From Lysobacterales bacterium (GTDB taxonomy: Bacteria; Pseudomonadota; Gammaproteobacteria; Xanthomonadales; Ahniellaceae): a DNA stretch of 64,000 nt. Position 1 is the first letter of the stretch. Every line of letters begins with the position of its first letter. The notes under the pieces were generated by a model. That model had not been told where the DNA came from, did not search any database, and saw only the letters and a program-made list of their open reading frames with translations. Below, piece after piece: positions 37,075-47,117 of this stretch. A program made the position numbers and the translations under genes. Location of the stretch: positions 843,501 to 907,500 of the forward strand of contig JADKHK010000013.1 of NCBI GenBank assembly GCA_016721845.1, in the 5' to 3' direction.

Positions 37075-38367
37075 ATGCTGCAGGCGTTTTTCGGCTTCAA
37101 GGAACACCGCACCACGATTCGCACCGAGGTGTTGGCCGGACTGACCACGTTCCTGACCATGGCCTACATCATCTTCGTGAACCCGGACATCCTGTCGGTC
37201 ACCGGCATGCCGCGCGAATCGGTATTCGTCGCGACCTGCCTGGCCGCCGCGATCGGTTCGCTGGTGATGGGCTTGTATGCGAATTATCCGATTGCGATGG
37301 CACCGGGCATGGGCATCAATGCCTACTTCGCGTTCGTGGTCTGCGGCACGCTCGGCTACGCCTGGCAGACCGCACTCGGTGCGGTCTTCATTTCCGGCCT
37401 GCTGTTCGTCCTGGTCAGCCTGTTCCGCCTGCGCGAATGGATCGTCAACGCCATCCCGCGCTCGCTGAAGCTCGCGATCTCGGCCGGCATCGGACTGTTC
37501 CTGGCCCTGATCGGGATGAAGAATGCCGGTATCGTGGTCGCGGATCCGGCGACCTATCTGAGGCTCGGTGATTTGCACGCGCCTGCGCCCTTGTTCGCGA
37601 TCGCCGGACTGGTGCTGATCGTGGCGCTGGAAGCGCGCAAGGTGACCGGCGGCGTGATCCTCGGAATTCTGGCAGTCACGATTGCGTCGGTCGGGTCCGG
37701 GTTCAGTGCGTTCGGGGGCGTGTTCGCGATGCCGCCTTCACTGGCACCGACCCTGTTGCAGCTCGACATCCGCGGCGCCCTGGACGTCGGCCTGGTCAGC
37801 GTGGTGATGACGTTCTTCTTGGTCGAATTGTTCGATGCCACCGGCACCCTGATTGGTGTCAGTCATCGCGCCGGACTGCTCGACGCCGACGGCAAGCTGC
37901 CGCGGCTGAAACGCGCGCTGCTGGCCGATTCGACCGCCATCGTCGCCGGCAGCCTGCTCGGGACCTCGTCGACCACCGCCTACATCGAGAGTGCCGCCGG
38001 CACCGCGGTCGGCGGACGCACCGGCCTGACCGCGGTCGTCGTGGCGATCCTGTTCCTGCTCGCCCTGTTCCTGGCGCCACTGGCCGGTACCGTACCGGCC
38101 TACGCGACGGCACCGGCGCTGATCTATGTCGCGATCCTGATGACCCGTGGGCTCGCCGAGATCGACTGGCACGACCTCACGGAAACGGCGCCGGCCGTGC
38201 TCTGTGCCCTGGCGATGCCGTTCACGTTCTCGATCGCGCACGGCATTGCCTTTGGCTTCGTCAGTTATGCCCTGATCAAGTTGCTGGCCGGCCGCGGGCG
38301 CGATGTGCCGGTCGCGGTCTGGATCATCGCAGCGGTGTTCGTCGCCAAGTTCGCGTGGCTGGGGTGA
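37075..38367 (+). CDS. NCS2 family purine permease (AzgA-like)
   Basis: 430 residues with about 13 membrane helices. FFGFKEHRTTIRTEVLAGLT at the start, PGMGINAYFAF, FFLVELFDATGTLIG and SSTTAYIESAAGTAVGGRTG are hallmarks of the AzgA-type adenine/guanine/hypoxanthine proton symporters. The start at 37075 follows GGGAAGGG. A GTG of the next gene overlaps its stop. Confidence 0.92.
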   Translation: MLQAFFGFKEHRTTIRTEVLAGLTTFLTMAYIIFVNPDILSVTGMPRESVFVATCLAAAIGSLVMGLYANYPIAMAPGMGINAYFAFVVCGTLGYAWQTALGAVFISGLLFVLVSLFRLREWIVNAIPRSLKLAISAGIGLFLALIGMKNAGIVVADPATYLRLGDLHAPAPLFAIAGLVLIVALEARKVTGGVILGILAVTIASVGSGFSAFGGVFAMPPSLAPTLLQLDIRGALDVGLVSVVMTFFLVELFDATGTLIGVSHRAGLLDADGKLPRLKRALLADSTAIVAGSLLGTSSTTAYIESAAGTAVGGRTGLTAVVVAILFLLALFLAPLAGTVPAYATAPALIYVAILMTRGLAEIDWHDLTETAPAVLCALAMPFTFSIAHGIAFGFVSYALIKLLAGRGRDVPVAVWIIAAVFVAKFAWLG

Positions 38368-39815
38368 GTGCTTCGGTCAACGTGCTGATCGTCGGGGCGG
38401 GCTTCGGTGGTCTCGCGATGGCGCGGGAACTCGATCGAATGGGCATGAACGATTACCTGATCGTGGAGAAGGCCGATTCGGTCGGCGGCACCTGGCGCGA
38501 CAACACCTATCCCGGCGCCGCCTGCGACGTGCCCTCGCATCTGTATTCGCTGTCGTTCGCGCCGAATCCGTACTGGTCGCGACTGTTTCCTCGCCAGGGC
38601 GAAATCCGCGCACACATGCAGGACATCGCAACGCCCTGGATGGCGCGCGGCAAGTTTCGTTTCGGCTGGGCCGTGACCGCGTTGCGATGGCGATCGGACC
38701 GGAAGATCTGGCAGGTCTCGAACTCCCGAGGCGACTGCATCGACGCACGCATCGTGGTCGCGGCGATGGGCGGCTTGCATGTCCCGAACTGGCCCGACCT
38801 TCCCGGTCGCGAATCCTTCGCTGGCCGACATTGCCACAGCGCGCGCTGGGACCCTTCGATCGACTTCGCCGGCCAGCGCGTCGGCGTGATCGGGACCGGC
38901 ACCAGCGCGATCCAGTTGATCCCCGAACTGGCCAAGACTGCGGGGCGGTTGACCGTGTTCCAGCGGACGCCGGTGTGGGTGTTGCCACGTCCGGATGTCG
39001 CGATTCCGTCCTGGCTGCAACGCCTGTTCGCGCGCCTGCCGCCCTTGCGCCTGGCGTTTCGCGCAGCGCTGTATCTGCAACTGGAGTTGCTGTCGCTGAC
39101 CTTGCTGAAGCCGCGCACGGCGTTCTGGGCGCGATGGCTGGCGCGGCGGCATCTGCGTCGACAGATCCCGGACACCACCGTGCGCAGCGCGCTGCAGCCG
39201 GATTATCCGATCGGCTGCAAGCGAATCGCCTTATCCAGCGACTACTACCCGGCATTGCAACGGGCAAACGTGCATCTCGACAGCGCCGCCATCGCCGCGA
39301 TCGAGCCGGGCGGCATGCGCATGGCCGATGGCCGGCACGTGGCACTCGACGTGCTGGTCTATGCCACCGGGTTCCGGCCAATGGACGTGCTTGCGGCCGT
39401 GCAGGTCGAAGGCGAGGGCGGTGCATCGCTCGACCGTGTGTGGTCGGAACGGCCGTGCACGGCAAACGGCGTCGCCGTTCCCGGATTTCCGAACCTGTTC
39501 TTCCTGCTCGGACCGAATACCGCGCTCGGACACAATTCGGTCCTGTACATGATCGAGTCGCAGACCCGCCACATCGCGACGCTGCTCCGGGACATGCGCC
39601 GGAAACGCGCCACCCGGATCGACGCAACGCCTGCAGCCATGACGCGCTTCATCGCCGACATCGACCGTGCCTTTCCAGGCACCGCCTGGGCAGGTGGTTG
39701 CAGGAGTTGGTACCTGGACGCCAAGGGCCGCAACATCGCGCTCTGGGTCGGGCCCGCGATCGGTTATCGCTGGCGACTGTGGCGGGCGCGGCATCGCGAC
39801 TACATCATCGACTGA
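38364..39815 (+). CDS. Flavin-containing monooxygenase, Baeyer-Villiger type
   Basis: About 483 residues. FAD site GAGFGGLAMA at the N-terminus, the fingerprint FAGRHCHSARWD matching FxGxxxHxxxW, and a second Rossmann motif GTGTSAIQ for NADPH. Such enzymes insert oxygen into ketones or hydroxylate amines or long-chain compounds; the substrate is unknown. The likely start is a GTG at 38364 in a GTGA overlap with the permease stop, with another GTG at 38355. Confidence 0.88.
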   Translation: MSASVNVLIVGAGFGGLAMARELDRMGMNDYLIVEKADSVGGTWRDNTYPGAACDVPSHLYSLSFAPNPYWSRLFPRQGEIRAHMQDIATPWMARGKFRFGWAVTALRWRSDRKIWQVSNSRGDCIDARIVVAAMGGLHVPNWPDLPGRESFAGRHCHSARWDPSIDFAGQRVGVIGTGTSAIQLIPELAKTAGRLTVFQRTPVWVLPRPDVAIPSWLQRLFARLPPLRLAFRAALYLQLELLSLTLLKPRTAFWARWLARRHLRRQIPDTTVRSALQPDYPIGCKRIALSSDYYPALQRANVHLDSAAIAAIEPGGMRMADGRHVALDVLVYATGFRPMDVLAAVQVEGEGGASLDRVWSERPCTANGVAVPGFPNLFFLLGPNTALGHNSVLYMIESQTRHIATLLRDMRRKRATRIDATPAAMTRFIADIDRAFPGTAWAGGCRSWYLDAKGRNIALWVGPAIGYRWRLWRARHRDYIID

Positions 39816-39876
39816 CCTGACCGCACGGTGCTGGTCCTACAATAGGCGCTGGAACCAGATATTTCGGAGCGGGCGC

Positions 39877-40560
39877 ATGGACAAGGCAGGGATTCCGGTC
39901 GTGACGATCGACGGCCCGAGTGGCTCGGGCAAAGGCACGATCTCGCGTGCGCTGGCCGAACGCCTGGGCTGGCATTTTCTCGACAGTGGCGCGCTGTACC
40001 GGGCCGTCGGCCTGGCCGCGAGCTGGGCCGACATCGACCTGAATGACGACGATGCACTGGCCCGATGCGCTGCCGAGACTTCGGTGCAATTCGTTGATCG
40101 CAAAGGAGATGACCCGCTGGTCTTCGTCAATGGCGTGGAATCCAGCAGCGATCTGCGGACCGAACTGGCGGGCGCTACCGCCTCAGCCATCGCCGCGGTT
40201 CCGGCGGTGCGCGCCGCCTTGGTCGACAAGCAGCGCTCGTTCCGTCAAGCGCCCGGACTGGTCGCCGACGGCCGCGATATGGGCACCGTCATCTTCCCGG
40301 AGGCGGTGATCAAGGTGTTTCTGACCGCCAGCGCCGACGAGCGCGCCGAGAGGCGGTATAAGCAGTTGAAGCAAAAGGGCTTCGAAGTTACACTCTCCAC
40401 CCTTTTGCGCGAGATTCTCGCGCGGGACGCCCGTGACGCCGAGCGTCCGGTGGCACCGCTCAAGCCCGCATCCGATGCGATCCTGATCGATACCACCGGC
40501 ATCGGTATCGATGAGGTGGTGGATCGCGTGTTGGCCCAGGTTCTCGCGAACCCGTACTGA
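39877..40560 (+). CDS. cmk: Cytidylate kinase
   Basis: 227 residues. Phosphorylates CMP and dCMP. P-loop IDGPSGSGKGTISRALAE, then HFLDSGALYRAVGL and DGRDMGTVIFP, all diagnostic. The ATG at 39877 follows GGAG. It stands directly upstream of rpsA as in most Proteobacteria. Confidence 0.97.
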   Translation: MDKAGIPVVTIDGPSGSGKGTISRALAERLGWHFLDSGALYRAVGLAASWADIDLNDDDALARCAAETSVQFVDRKGDDPLVFVNGVESSSDLRTELAGATASAIAAVPAVRAALVDKQRSFRQAPGLVADGRDMGTVIFPEAVIKVFLTASADERAERRYKQLKQKGFEVTLSTLLREILARDARDAERPVAPLKPASDAILIDTTGIGIDEVVDRVLAQVLANPY

Positions 40561-40695
40561 CTGCGGCGCACCCCCGACTTGGTGCAGGCGTGGTCCCGGC
40601 TCCGTCCGGGGTATTCGCAACGGCGGCAACGCCATCACCCAAGCCGGACGTGGTCCGCGCCGCGGTCCGTCAGATTTCTCCAACTGGAACCCAAC
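40561..40695 (+). promoter_or_regulatory. rpsA leader
   Basis: 135 bases of GC-rich leader with several potential stems and only a weak ribosome binding site (CTGGAAC) before the rpsA ATG. In other Gammaproteobacteria S1 represses its own translation through a structured leader without a strong Shine-Dalgarno; the same is likely here by analogy. Confidence 0.5.
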
Positions 40696-42366
40696 ATGAC
40701 CGAAAGTTTTGCCGAACTGTTTGAAATGAGCCAGAACGCGCTGTCGCGTCTGAAGCCGGGCAGCATCGTGACCGGCGTCGTCGTCGAAGTGCGCACCGAC
40801 GTGGTCGTCATCCACGCCGGACTGAAGTCCGAGGGCATTGTCCCGATCGAGCAGTTCAGGAACGACCTGGGCGAAATCGACGTGGCCGTGGGCGACGAAG
40901 TCAAGGTCGCGCTCGACTCGCTGGAAAACGGATTTGGCGAAACCGTGCTGTCGCGCGAGAAGGCCAAGCGCTCGATGGTCTGGGACGAACTGGAGAAGGC
41001 GCTGGAAGCCAACGCCACCGTCAACGGTCGCATCAGCGGCAAGGTCAAGGGCGGTTTCACCGTCGACATCCGCGATGTGCGTGCGTTCCTGCCGGGTTCG
41101 CTGGTCGATGTGCGCCCGGTGCGCGACACCAGCTACCTCGAAGGCAAGGAACTGGAATTCAAGATCATCAAGCTCGATCGCAAGCGCAACAACGTCGTGG
41201 TCTCGCGCCGCGCCGTGGTGGAAAGCGAATTCAGCGCGGAACGCGAACAGCTGATGGAACGCCTGCAGGAGAACGCGGTCGTCAAGGGTGTCGTCAAGAA
41301 CCTCACCGATTACGGTGCGTTCGTCGATCTCGGCGGCATCGATGGTCTGCTGCACATCACCGACATGGCCTGGAAGCGCGTGCGTCATCCGTCCGAAGTG
41401 GTCGAAGTCGGCCAGGAACTGGAAGTGCGCGTGCTCAAGTTCGACCGCGAGCGCAACCGCGTGTCGCTCGGCCTCAAGCAGCTCGGTGAAGATCCCTGGG
41501 TCAACATCGCCCGCCGTTATCCGTCCAGCGCCCGCATCTTCGGCAAGGTCAGCAACGTCACCGATTACGGCTGCTTCGTCGAGCTGGAACCGGGCGTCGA
41601 AGGCCTGGTCCATGTCTCGGAAATGGACTGGACCAACAAGAACGTCAACCCGGGCAAGATGGTCCAGGTCGGCGACGAAGCCGAAGTCATGGTGCTGGAT
41701 GTCGATGAAGAGCGTCGCCGCATTTCGCTCGGCATGAAGCAGTGCACCAGCAATCCGTGGGAAACCTTTGCCGCCATGAACAAGAAGGGCGACAAGGTCT
41801 CCGGCACGATCAAGTCGATCACCGACTTCGGCGTGTTCATCGGTCTGGACGGCGGCATCGACGGCCTCATCCACCTGTCCGACATTTCGTGGCAGGGCAC
41901 CGGCGAAGACCTCGTGCGCAACTTCAAGAAGGGTGAAAACCTGGATGCAGTCGTGCTCGCAGTCGACCCGGAGCGCGAGCGCATCTCGCTCGGCATCAAG
42001 CAGCTCGAACAGGATCCGTTCGCCTCGTTCATGGCGAACAATCCGCGCGGCAGCATCATCAAGGGCAATGTCCGCGAAGTCGATGCACGCGGTGCCACGA
42101 TCGACCTCGGCGAAGGCGTCGAGGGCTATCTGCGCGCCAACGACATCGCCAAGGAGCGCATCGAGGACGCGACCACGCGTCTGAAGGTGGGCGACGAAGT
42201 CGAAGCCAAGTTCATCGGCATGGACCGCAAGGGCCGTACGCTGCAACTCTCGATTCGCGCCAAGGACGAGCAGGAACTGGCCGACACGCTGGCCGACTAT
42301 CAGTCGGCTGCGGGCGGTACGACCAAGCTCGGTGCGCTGCTCAAAGAGCAGATGCGCAACAAGTAA
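40696..42366 (+). CDS. rpsA: 30S ribosomal protein S1
   Basis: 556 residues with six S1 (OB-fold) repeats, the full length of the gammaproteobacterial protein. Repeats are recognisable by phrases such as TDYGAFVDLGGIDGLLHITD and TDFGVFIGLDGGIDGLIHLS. S1 brings mRNA to the small subunit. The start is the ATG at 40696; an in-frame extension to 40579 is part of the leader. A strong terminator follows. Confidence 0.98.
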   Translation: MTESFAELFEMSQNALSRLKPGSIVTGVVVEVRTDVVVIHAGLKSEGIVPIEQFRNDLGEIDVAVGDEVKVALDSLENGFGETVLSREKAKRSMVWDELEKALEANATVNGRISGKVKGGFTVDIRDVRAFLPGSLVDVRPVRDTSYLEGKELEFKIIKLDRKRNNVVVSRRAVVESEFSAEREQLMERLQENAVVKGVVKNLTDYGAFVDLGGIDGLLHITDMAWKRVRHPSEVVEVGQELEVRVLKFDRERNRVSLGLKQLGEDPWVNIARRYPSSARIFGKVSNVTDYGCFVELEPGVEGLVHVSEMDWTNKNVNPGKMVQVGDEAEVMVLDVDEERRRISLGMKQCTSNPWETFAAMNKKGDKVSGTIKSITDFGVFIGLDGGIDGLIHLSDISWQGTGEDLVRNFKKGENLDAVVLAVDPERERISLGIKQLEQDPFASFMANNPRGSIIKGNVREVDARGATIDLGEGVEGYLRANDIAKERIEDATTRLKVGDEVEAKFIGMDRKGRTLQLSIRAKDEQELADTLADYQSAAGGTTKLGALLKEQMRNK

Positions 42367-42373
42367 GTTCTGC

Positions 42374-42410
42374 GCGCCGCCGGCAGCGACCCTGCCGGCG
42401 GCGCGTTTTT
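42374..42410 (+). terminator. rpsA terminator
   Basis: 13-bp GC stem (42374-42386 with 42392-42404), 5-base loop, then T5. It lies eight bases beyond the rpsA stop. Confidence 0.92.
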
Positions 42411-42441
42411 CGTATCTTCCGTTTCTGGTGTCCGGACCGTT

Positions 42442-42747
<306 letters not shown>

Positions 42748-42755
42748 GACCGGCG

Positions 42756-43028
42756 ATGAAGCGCGGGATCGTCATCGTCCTGGCATTGCTGGTGGCGTTG
42801 CTCGCCGCCGCATTCGCACTCATGAACGAGGCCGAAGTACGCCTCGACTTCCATTTCTTCGCATTCGAGATGTCGCTGGGCGTGGTCGTCATGGTGAGCT
42901 TGCTGACCGGATTCCTGCTTGCCAGTGCAGCACTCTCGGCCGCCGTGATCCTGCCGCAACGACTGCGTCTGCGTGCATTGCGACGCCAACTCGATGCCGT
43001 CCGCCCGAGCGGGCCGACCGTTCCATGA
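42756..43028 (+). CDS. lapA: Lipopolysaccharide assembly protein A
   Basis: 90 residues, DUF1049 family: an N-terminal membrane helix, NEAEVRLDFHFFAFEMSLGV, a second helix, then a short basic cytoplasmic tail. With LapB it controls LPS synthesis by steering FtsH-dependent degradation of LpxC. ATGA overlap with lapB. Confidence 0.9.
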   Translation: MKRGIVIVLALLVALLAAAFALMNEAEVRLDFHFFAFEMSLGVVVMVSLLTGFLLASAALSAAVILPQRLRLRALRRQLDAVRPSGPTVP

Positions 43029-44200
43029 CGCTCGACCTGTCGGTACTGGCCTTGCTGGTACTGCTGGCGTTCCTGTCCGGTTGGCTGCTTGCGCGGCGCA
43101 ATCCTGCGACGGCCGTCGGCGCCCAGGCCGATCGCCTGCGCCGCAACTATTTTCGCGGCCTCAATTACCTGCTGAACGAGCAGCCGGACAAGGCGATCGA
43201 AGTCTTCCTGCAGATCGCCGAAATCGACAAGCAGACCGTGGAAACCCATCTCGCACTCGGAAACCTGTTCCGTCGTCGCGGCGAGACCGATCGTGCGATC
43301 CGCGTCCATCAGAATCTGATCGCGCGACCGAACCTGACTCCGGAACAGAAGTCGCTGGCCTTGCTTGAACTGGGCGAGGACTACATGCGCGCCGGCCTGC
43401 TCGATCGCGCCGAAACCCTGTTTACCGATCTCGTCGGCATTGATGCGCATGCGCCCGCGGCGTCGCGCCACCTGATCGCGATCTGCCAGCAGGAGCGCGA
43501 CTGGAAACGCGCCATCGAACATGCGCGGCATCTGGAGCAGATCACCGGCGAGTCGCAGGCGGAACTGGTCAGCCAGTTCCTCAGCGAACTGGCCGAGCAT
43601 GCGGTCGTCAAACAGGATGCGGTACAGGCCAAGGCCTACCTGACCGAGGCAGTCACCGTGGCGCCGCTGTCGGTGCGCCCGCGCCTGATCGAAGGGCGCC
43701 TCGCGCACGAGCGCCAGGACTGGAGCCGCGCCGCGAACGCCTTTGAACGCGCAGTCGAAAACGACATCGAATACCTGCCGATCGCGCTCGCGCCGATGCT
43801 CGACGCGCTCGAACATCTCGATCGCCGCGAGTCCATCGACGCCATGCTGGACGAATGGATGCGCCGCTATCCCGGCATCTCGCCGGTGATCAAGATGACC
43901 CGCCGCGTGCGTGACCGCGAGGGCGACCAGTCGGCGATCCGCTTTCTGGCCGAGCGCCTGCGCAAGAAGCCATCGGTGCGCGGTCTCGCCGAACTGGTCG
44001 AACTGCAACTGGCCGGGGTGCAGGGCGAAGCGCGCGAGCAGCTCGAACAATTGCGCGACTTGCTGAAGCAACTGCTCGACGGTCAGGCACTGTTTCGATG
44101 TTCGCGCTGCGGTTTCGGTGCACGTTCGCATCACTGGCAATGCCCGGGCTGCAAGTCCTGGAGCACGATCAAGCCGGTGCACGGCATCGCCGGAAATTGA
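43025..44200 (+). CDS. lapB: Lipopolysaccharide assembly protein B
   Basis: 391 residues. One N-terminal membrane helix, about nine TPR units (ALGNLFRRRGETDRAIRVHQ and others) and a C-terminal rubredoxin-like zinc domain with CSRCGF and CPGC. LapB (YciM) is the adaptor that presents LpxC to FtsH. Translationally coupled to lapA. Confidence 0.95.
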   Translation: MTLDLSVLALLVLLAFLSGWLLARRNPATAVGAQADRLRRNYFRGLNYLLNEQPDKAIEVFLQIAEIDKQTVETHLALGNLFRRRGETDRAIRVHQNLIARPNLTPEQKSLALLELGEDYMRAGLLDRAETLFTDLVGIDAHAPAASRHLIAICQQERDWKRAIEHARHLEQITGESQAELVSQFLSELAEHAVVKQDAVQAKAYLTEAVTVAPLSVRPRLIEGRLAHERQDWSRAANAFERAVENDIEYLPIALAPMLDALEHLDRRESIDAMLDEWMRRYPGISPVIKMTRRVRDREGDQSAIRFLAERLRKKPSVRGLAELVELQLAGVQGEAREQLEQLRDLLKQLLDGQALFRCSRCGFGARSHHWQCPGCKSWSTIKPVHGIAGN

Positions 44201-44205
44201 GCCGG

Positions 44206-45234
44206 ATGCACCCTCCGTTCGATGTGCTGCTGATCCCCCTGGTGGCGTTGCTGGGTACGCTGGCGGCCCGCGCCCTCGCCATGCGCCACGACCAGCTCGA
44301 CCGGCCTGACCGTCGTCGCCTGCATGGCATACCGACGCCGCGCGGCGGTGGGCTCGGTCCGGTCCTGGCCTGGCTGTGGATCTTGGCCATGCCGACGCTG
44401 TTTGCAGCGAACGTGTTTCGTGCTCCTTCGGCCCAGGCCCTGCTCGTCGCGCTCGCGTTGGTGGCGTCGATCGGTGCGCTGGATGATCGCTTTGGTCTGT
44501 CCATCCGCCTGCGCCTGATCGTGCATGTCCTTGCGGCAACGGCGGTGGCGGGGAGCTTCGTCGGTTCGTTCGACAACGCGACGTCCATCGTCGCCATCGC
44601 GCTGCTGACGTTCGCCGGCGTCGCCTCGATCAACCTGCACAATTTCATGGATGGTCTGAACGGTTTCCTGAGCCTGCAGGCCCTGTTCGTGCTGATGGTG
44701 CTGGCGATACTGGGCGCGCTGCGCAGCGATGTCACGTTCACGCATGCCTGCCTGCTCGTCGGCAGTGCCTTGATGGTGTTCCTGCCGTTCAATTTTCCAC
44801 GGGCGCGCATCTTTCTCGGCGATATCGGCAGCGGTTCGATCGGATTGATGATCGGCGCGATGACCCTGGTGGCTGTCGACCGCGATCTGCTCGGGTGGGG
44901 CAGTGCAGCCGTGTTGTCGTCGGCGTTCGTGATCGATGCCGGTGCGACCTTGATCGTCCGCATGCGTCGCACTCGGCACTGGCACCAGGGCCACCGCACC
45001 CACCTCTATCAATGGCTCTGGCGACGACGCTGGGGCGTCGTTCGCATCAATGCGGCCTACCAGGGCTGGAACGTGCTGATCGTGCTGCCGGTATTGCTGG
45101 GCATGGAACGTTTCGCCAACTCGCTATGGTGGGAATTCGGCGCAACCCTTGCGGTCTACGGCCTCGGACTGTGCGTCTGGCACGCAGCGCGTGGTGCGCT
45201 GCGGCGCAGCCATCGGGCACAATACCGACCATGA
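44206..45234 (+). CDS. WecA/MraY-like polyprenyl-phosphate glycosyl-1-phosphate transferase
   Basis: 342 residues with about ten membrane helices. PRGGGLGPVLAW near the start, GALDDRFGL with paired aspartates, NFMDGLNGF, FLGDIGSGS and the HxxH motif in HQGHRTHLYQ define the family. It transfers a sugar phosphate from a UDP-sugar to undecaprenyl phosphate, starting O-antigen or a related glycan. The start at 44206 gives the family-typical short N-terminus. ATGA overlap with the next gene. Confidence 0.9.
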   Translation: MHPPFDVLLIPLVALLGTLAARALAMRHDQLDRPDRRRLHGIPTPRGGGLGPVLAWLWILAMPTLFAANVFRAPSAQALLVALALVASIGALDDRFGLSIRLRLIVHVLAATAVAGSFVGSFDNATSIVAIALLTFAGVASINLHNFMDGLNGFLSLQALFVLMVLAILGALRSDVTFTHACLLVGSALMVFLPFNFPRARIFLGDIGSGSIGLMIGAMTLVAVDRDLLGWGSAAVLSSAFVIDAGATLIVRMRRTRHWHQGHRTHLYQWLWRRRWGVVRINAAYQGWNVLIVLPVLLGMERFANSLWWEFGATLAVYGLGLCVWHAARGALRRSHRAQYRP

Positions 45235-47117
45235 ACCTGCGTCGATTGATTGCCATCCTGCATCCGCGCCTCGCGGTCGTCGCGCACGACCTCGCGATGA
45301 TCTGGCTCGCCTGGTACGGCACCAACTGGCTGCGCTGGAACCTGCAGATCGATCCGCCGCCGGTGTCGGTGTTCGGCCCCGAGTATGCGATCGTGCTGGT
45401 TGCGCAGACCGTCATCCTGGCCTGGACCGGCCTGTATCGCGGCCTGTGGCGCTTCGCCAGCCTCCCGGACCTGTGGAACATCGCGCGCGCGTCGGTGCTC
45501 GGCGCCCTCGCGATCGCGCTCGGCCTGTTCTTCCTCGACCGCCTCGAAGGCACGCCGCGTTCGGTGCTGCTGATGTATCCGATCGCGCTGATGCTGCTGC
45601 TCGGCACGCCGCGCATGGCCTATCGCTACTGGAAGGACAGCCGCTACGACGGCGGCGGCGCACCGGCCAAGCGCGTGCTCGTGCTCGGCGCCGGCCGGGC
45701 CGGCGAGACCCTGGTCCGCGACCTGCGCCGCGACGGCGCCTACCGCGTCGTCGGCTTTCTTGACGACAAACCCGGGCTGCGTGGCGCCAATGTGCATGGC
45801 GTGCCCGTGCTCGGTCCGATCGAACAACTGCCGCAACTCGCGCGCGAAGTCGCCGCGGAGATGGTCCTGATCGCGATCCCGACCGCGAGCAACCAGCAGA
45901 TGCAACGCATCGTCGGCATCTGCGAACAGACCACGCTGCCGTTCCGCACTGTCCCGCGACTGGAAGACGTCGTCGAGGGGCGTTCGAACTTCAACGAACT
46001 CAAGGAAGTCGCGATCGAGGACCTGCTCGGGCGCGAACCGGTGTCGCTGGACTGGACCGCGATCCGCGCCGGTCTCGCGTCGCGCAGGGTGTTGATCACC
46101 GGCGGCGGCGGCTCGATCGGATCGGAACTCTGTCGCCAGGTGGCGCGCCTCGGCGTCGAACGCCTCGCGGTGCTCGAACTGTCCGAATTCAACCTGTACA
46201 AGGTCGAGCAGGAACTGCGGGTCGAATTTCCCGATCTGGTGGTCGACCCGATCCTCGGCGACTGCGGCGACGCCGCGACGCTGGAACGCGTGTTTTCGCG
46301 CGTCAAACCCGAAGCGGTCTTCCATGCCGCGGCGTTCAAGCATGTGCCGCTGTTGCAGCACCAGGTGCGCGAAGCGGTGCGCAACAACCTGCTGGCCACG
46401 CAAACGCTGGCGCTCGCCGCCGACCGTCACGGCGTGCACAACTTCGTGCTGATCTCGACCGACAAGGCGGTGAATCCGTCCAGCGTGATGGGCGCGACCA
46501 AGCGTGCGGCCGAGATCTACTGCCAGAGTTTCGCGCAGCAGTCGAAGACGCACTTCATCACCGTGCGTTTCGGCAACGTGCTCGATTCCGCCGGCAGCGT
46601 GGTGCCGCTGTTTCGCGACCAGATCCGTCGCGGTGGTCCGGTGACCGTCACGCATCCGGAGATCTCGCGCTACTTCATGACGATTCCGGAGGCCTGCCAG
46701 TTGATCCTGCAGGCGGCCGTGCTCGGCCGCGGCGGCGAAATCTTCGCGCTCGACATGGGCGAGCCGGTGCGTATCCGGTATCTCGCCGAACAGATGATCC
46801 TGCTCGCCGGCAAGCTGCCCGAGCGCGACATCCAGATTGTCTACACCGGCCTGCGCGCCGGCGAAAAACTGTTCGAGGAACTCTTCCACGAGCAGGAAAA
46901 CCACGAGAGCACCGGCCATCCGAAGATCTTCCTGTCGCAACCCCGGTTGATCGCGTTCACCGAACTGACATCGACGATGCGCATGCTGGATGCGGCCGTG
47001 CGTCGTTTCGAGGAAGACGAAGCGCTGCGCCTGTTGCAATCGCTGGTACCGGAATTCGACCAGTCGCGCACCGAGCGCGACGCCGACATCGTCTCGATCC
47101 ACAAGGCCGCTTCTTGA
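45231..47117 (+). CDS. CapD/WbpM-like nucleotide-sugar 4,6-dehydratase/epimerase
   Basis: 628 residues. Four membrane helices in the first 120 residues, a first Rossmann domain (VLGAGRAGETLV) and a catalytic SDR domain (ITGGGGSIGSELC) with SSVMGATK, the Met-for-Tyr active site (SMK) known in WbpM/FlaA1-type enzymes. It makes UDP-sugar precursors for surface polysaccharide. Coupled to the glycosyltransferase before it and to galU after it (TGATG). Confidence 0.93.
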   Translation: MNLRRLIAILHPRLAVVAHDLAMIWLAWYGTNWLRWNLQIDPPPVSVFGPEYAIVLVAQTVILAWTGLYRGLWRFASLPDLWNIARASVLGALAIALGLFFLDRLEGTPRSVLLMYPIALMLLLGTPRMAYRYWKDSRYDGGGAPAKRVLVLGAGRAGETLVRDLRRDGAYRVVGFLDDKPGLRGANVHGVPVLGPIEQLPQLAREVAAEMVLIAIPTASNQQMQRIVGICEQTTLPFRTVPRLEDVVEGRSNFNELKEVAIEDLLGREPVSLDWTAIRAGLASRRVLITGGGGSIGSELCRQVARLGVERLAVLELSEFNLYKVEQELRVEFPDLVVDPILGDCGDAATLERVFSRVKPEAVFHAAAFKHVPLLQHQVREAVRNNLLATQTLALAADRHGVHNFVLISTDKAVNPSSVMGATKRAAEIYCQSFAQQSKTHFITVRFGNVLDSAGSVVPLFRDQIRRGGPVTVTHPEISRYFMTIPEACQLILQAAVLGRGGEIFALDMGEPVRIRYLAEQMILLAGKLPERDIQIVYTGLRAGEKLFEELFHEQENHESTGHPKIFLSQPRLIAFTELTSTMRMLDAAVRRFEEDEALRLLQSLVPEFDQSRTERDADIVSIHKAAS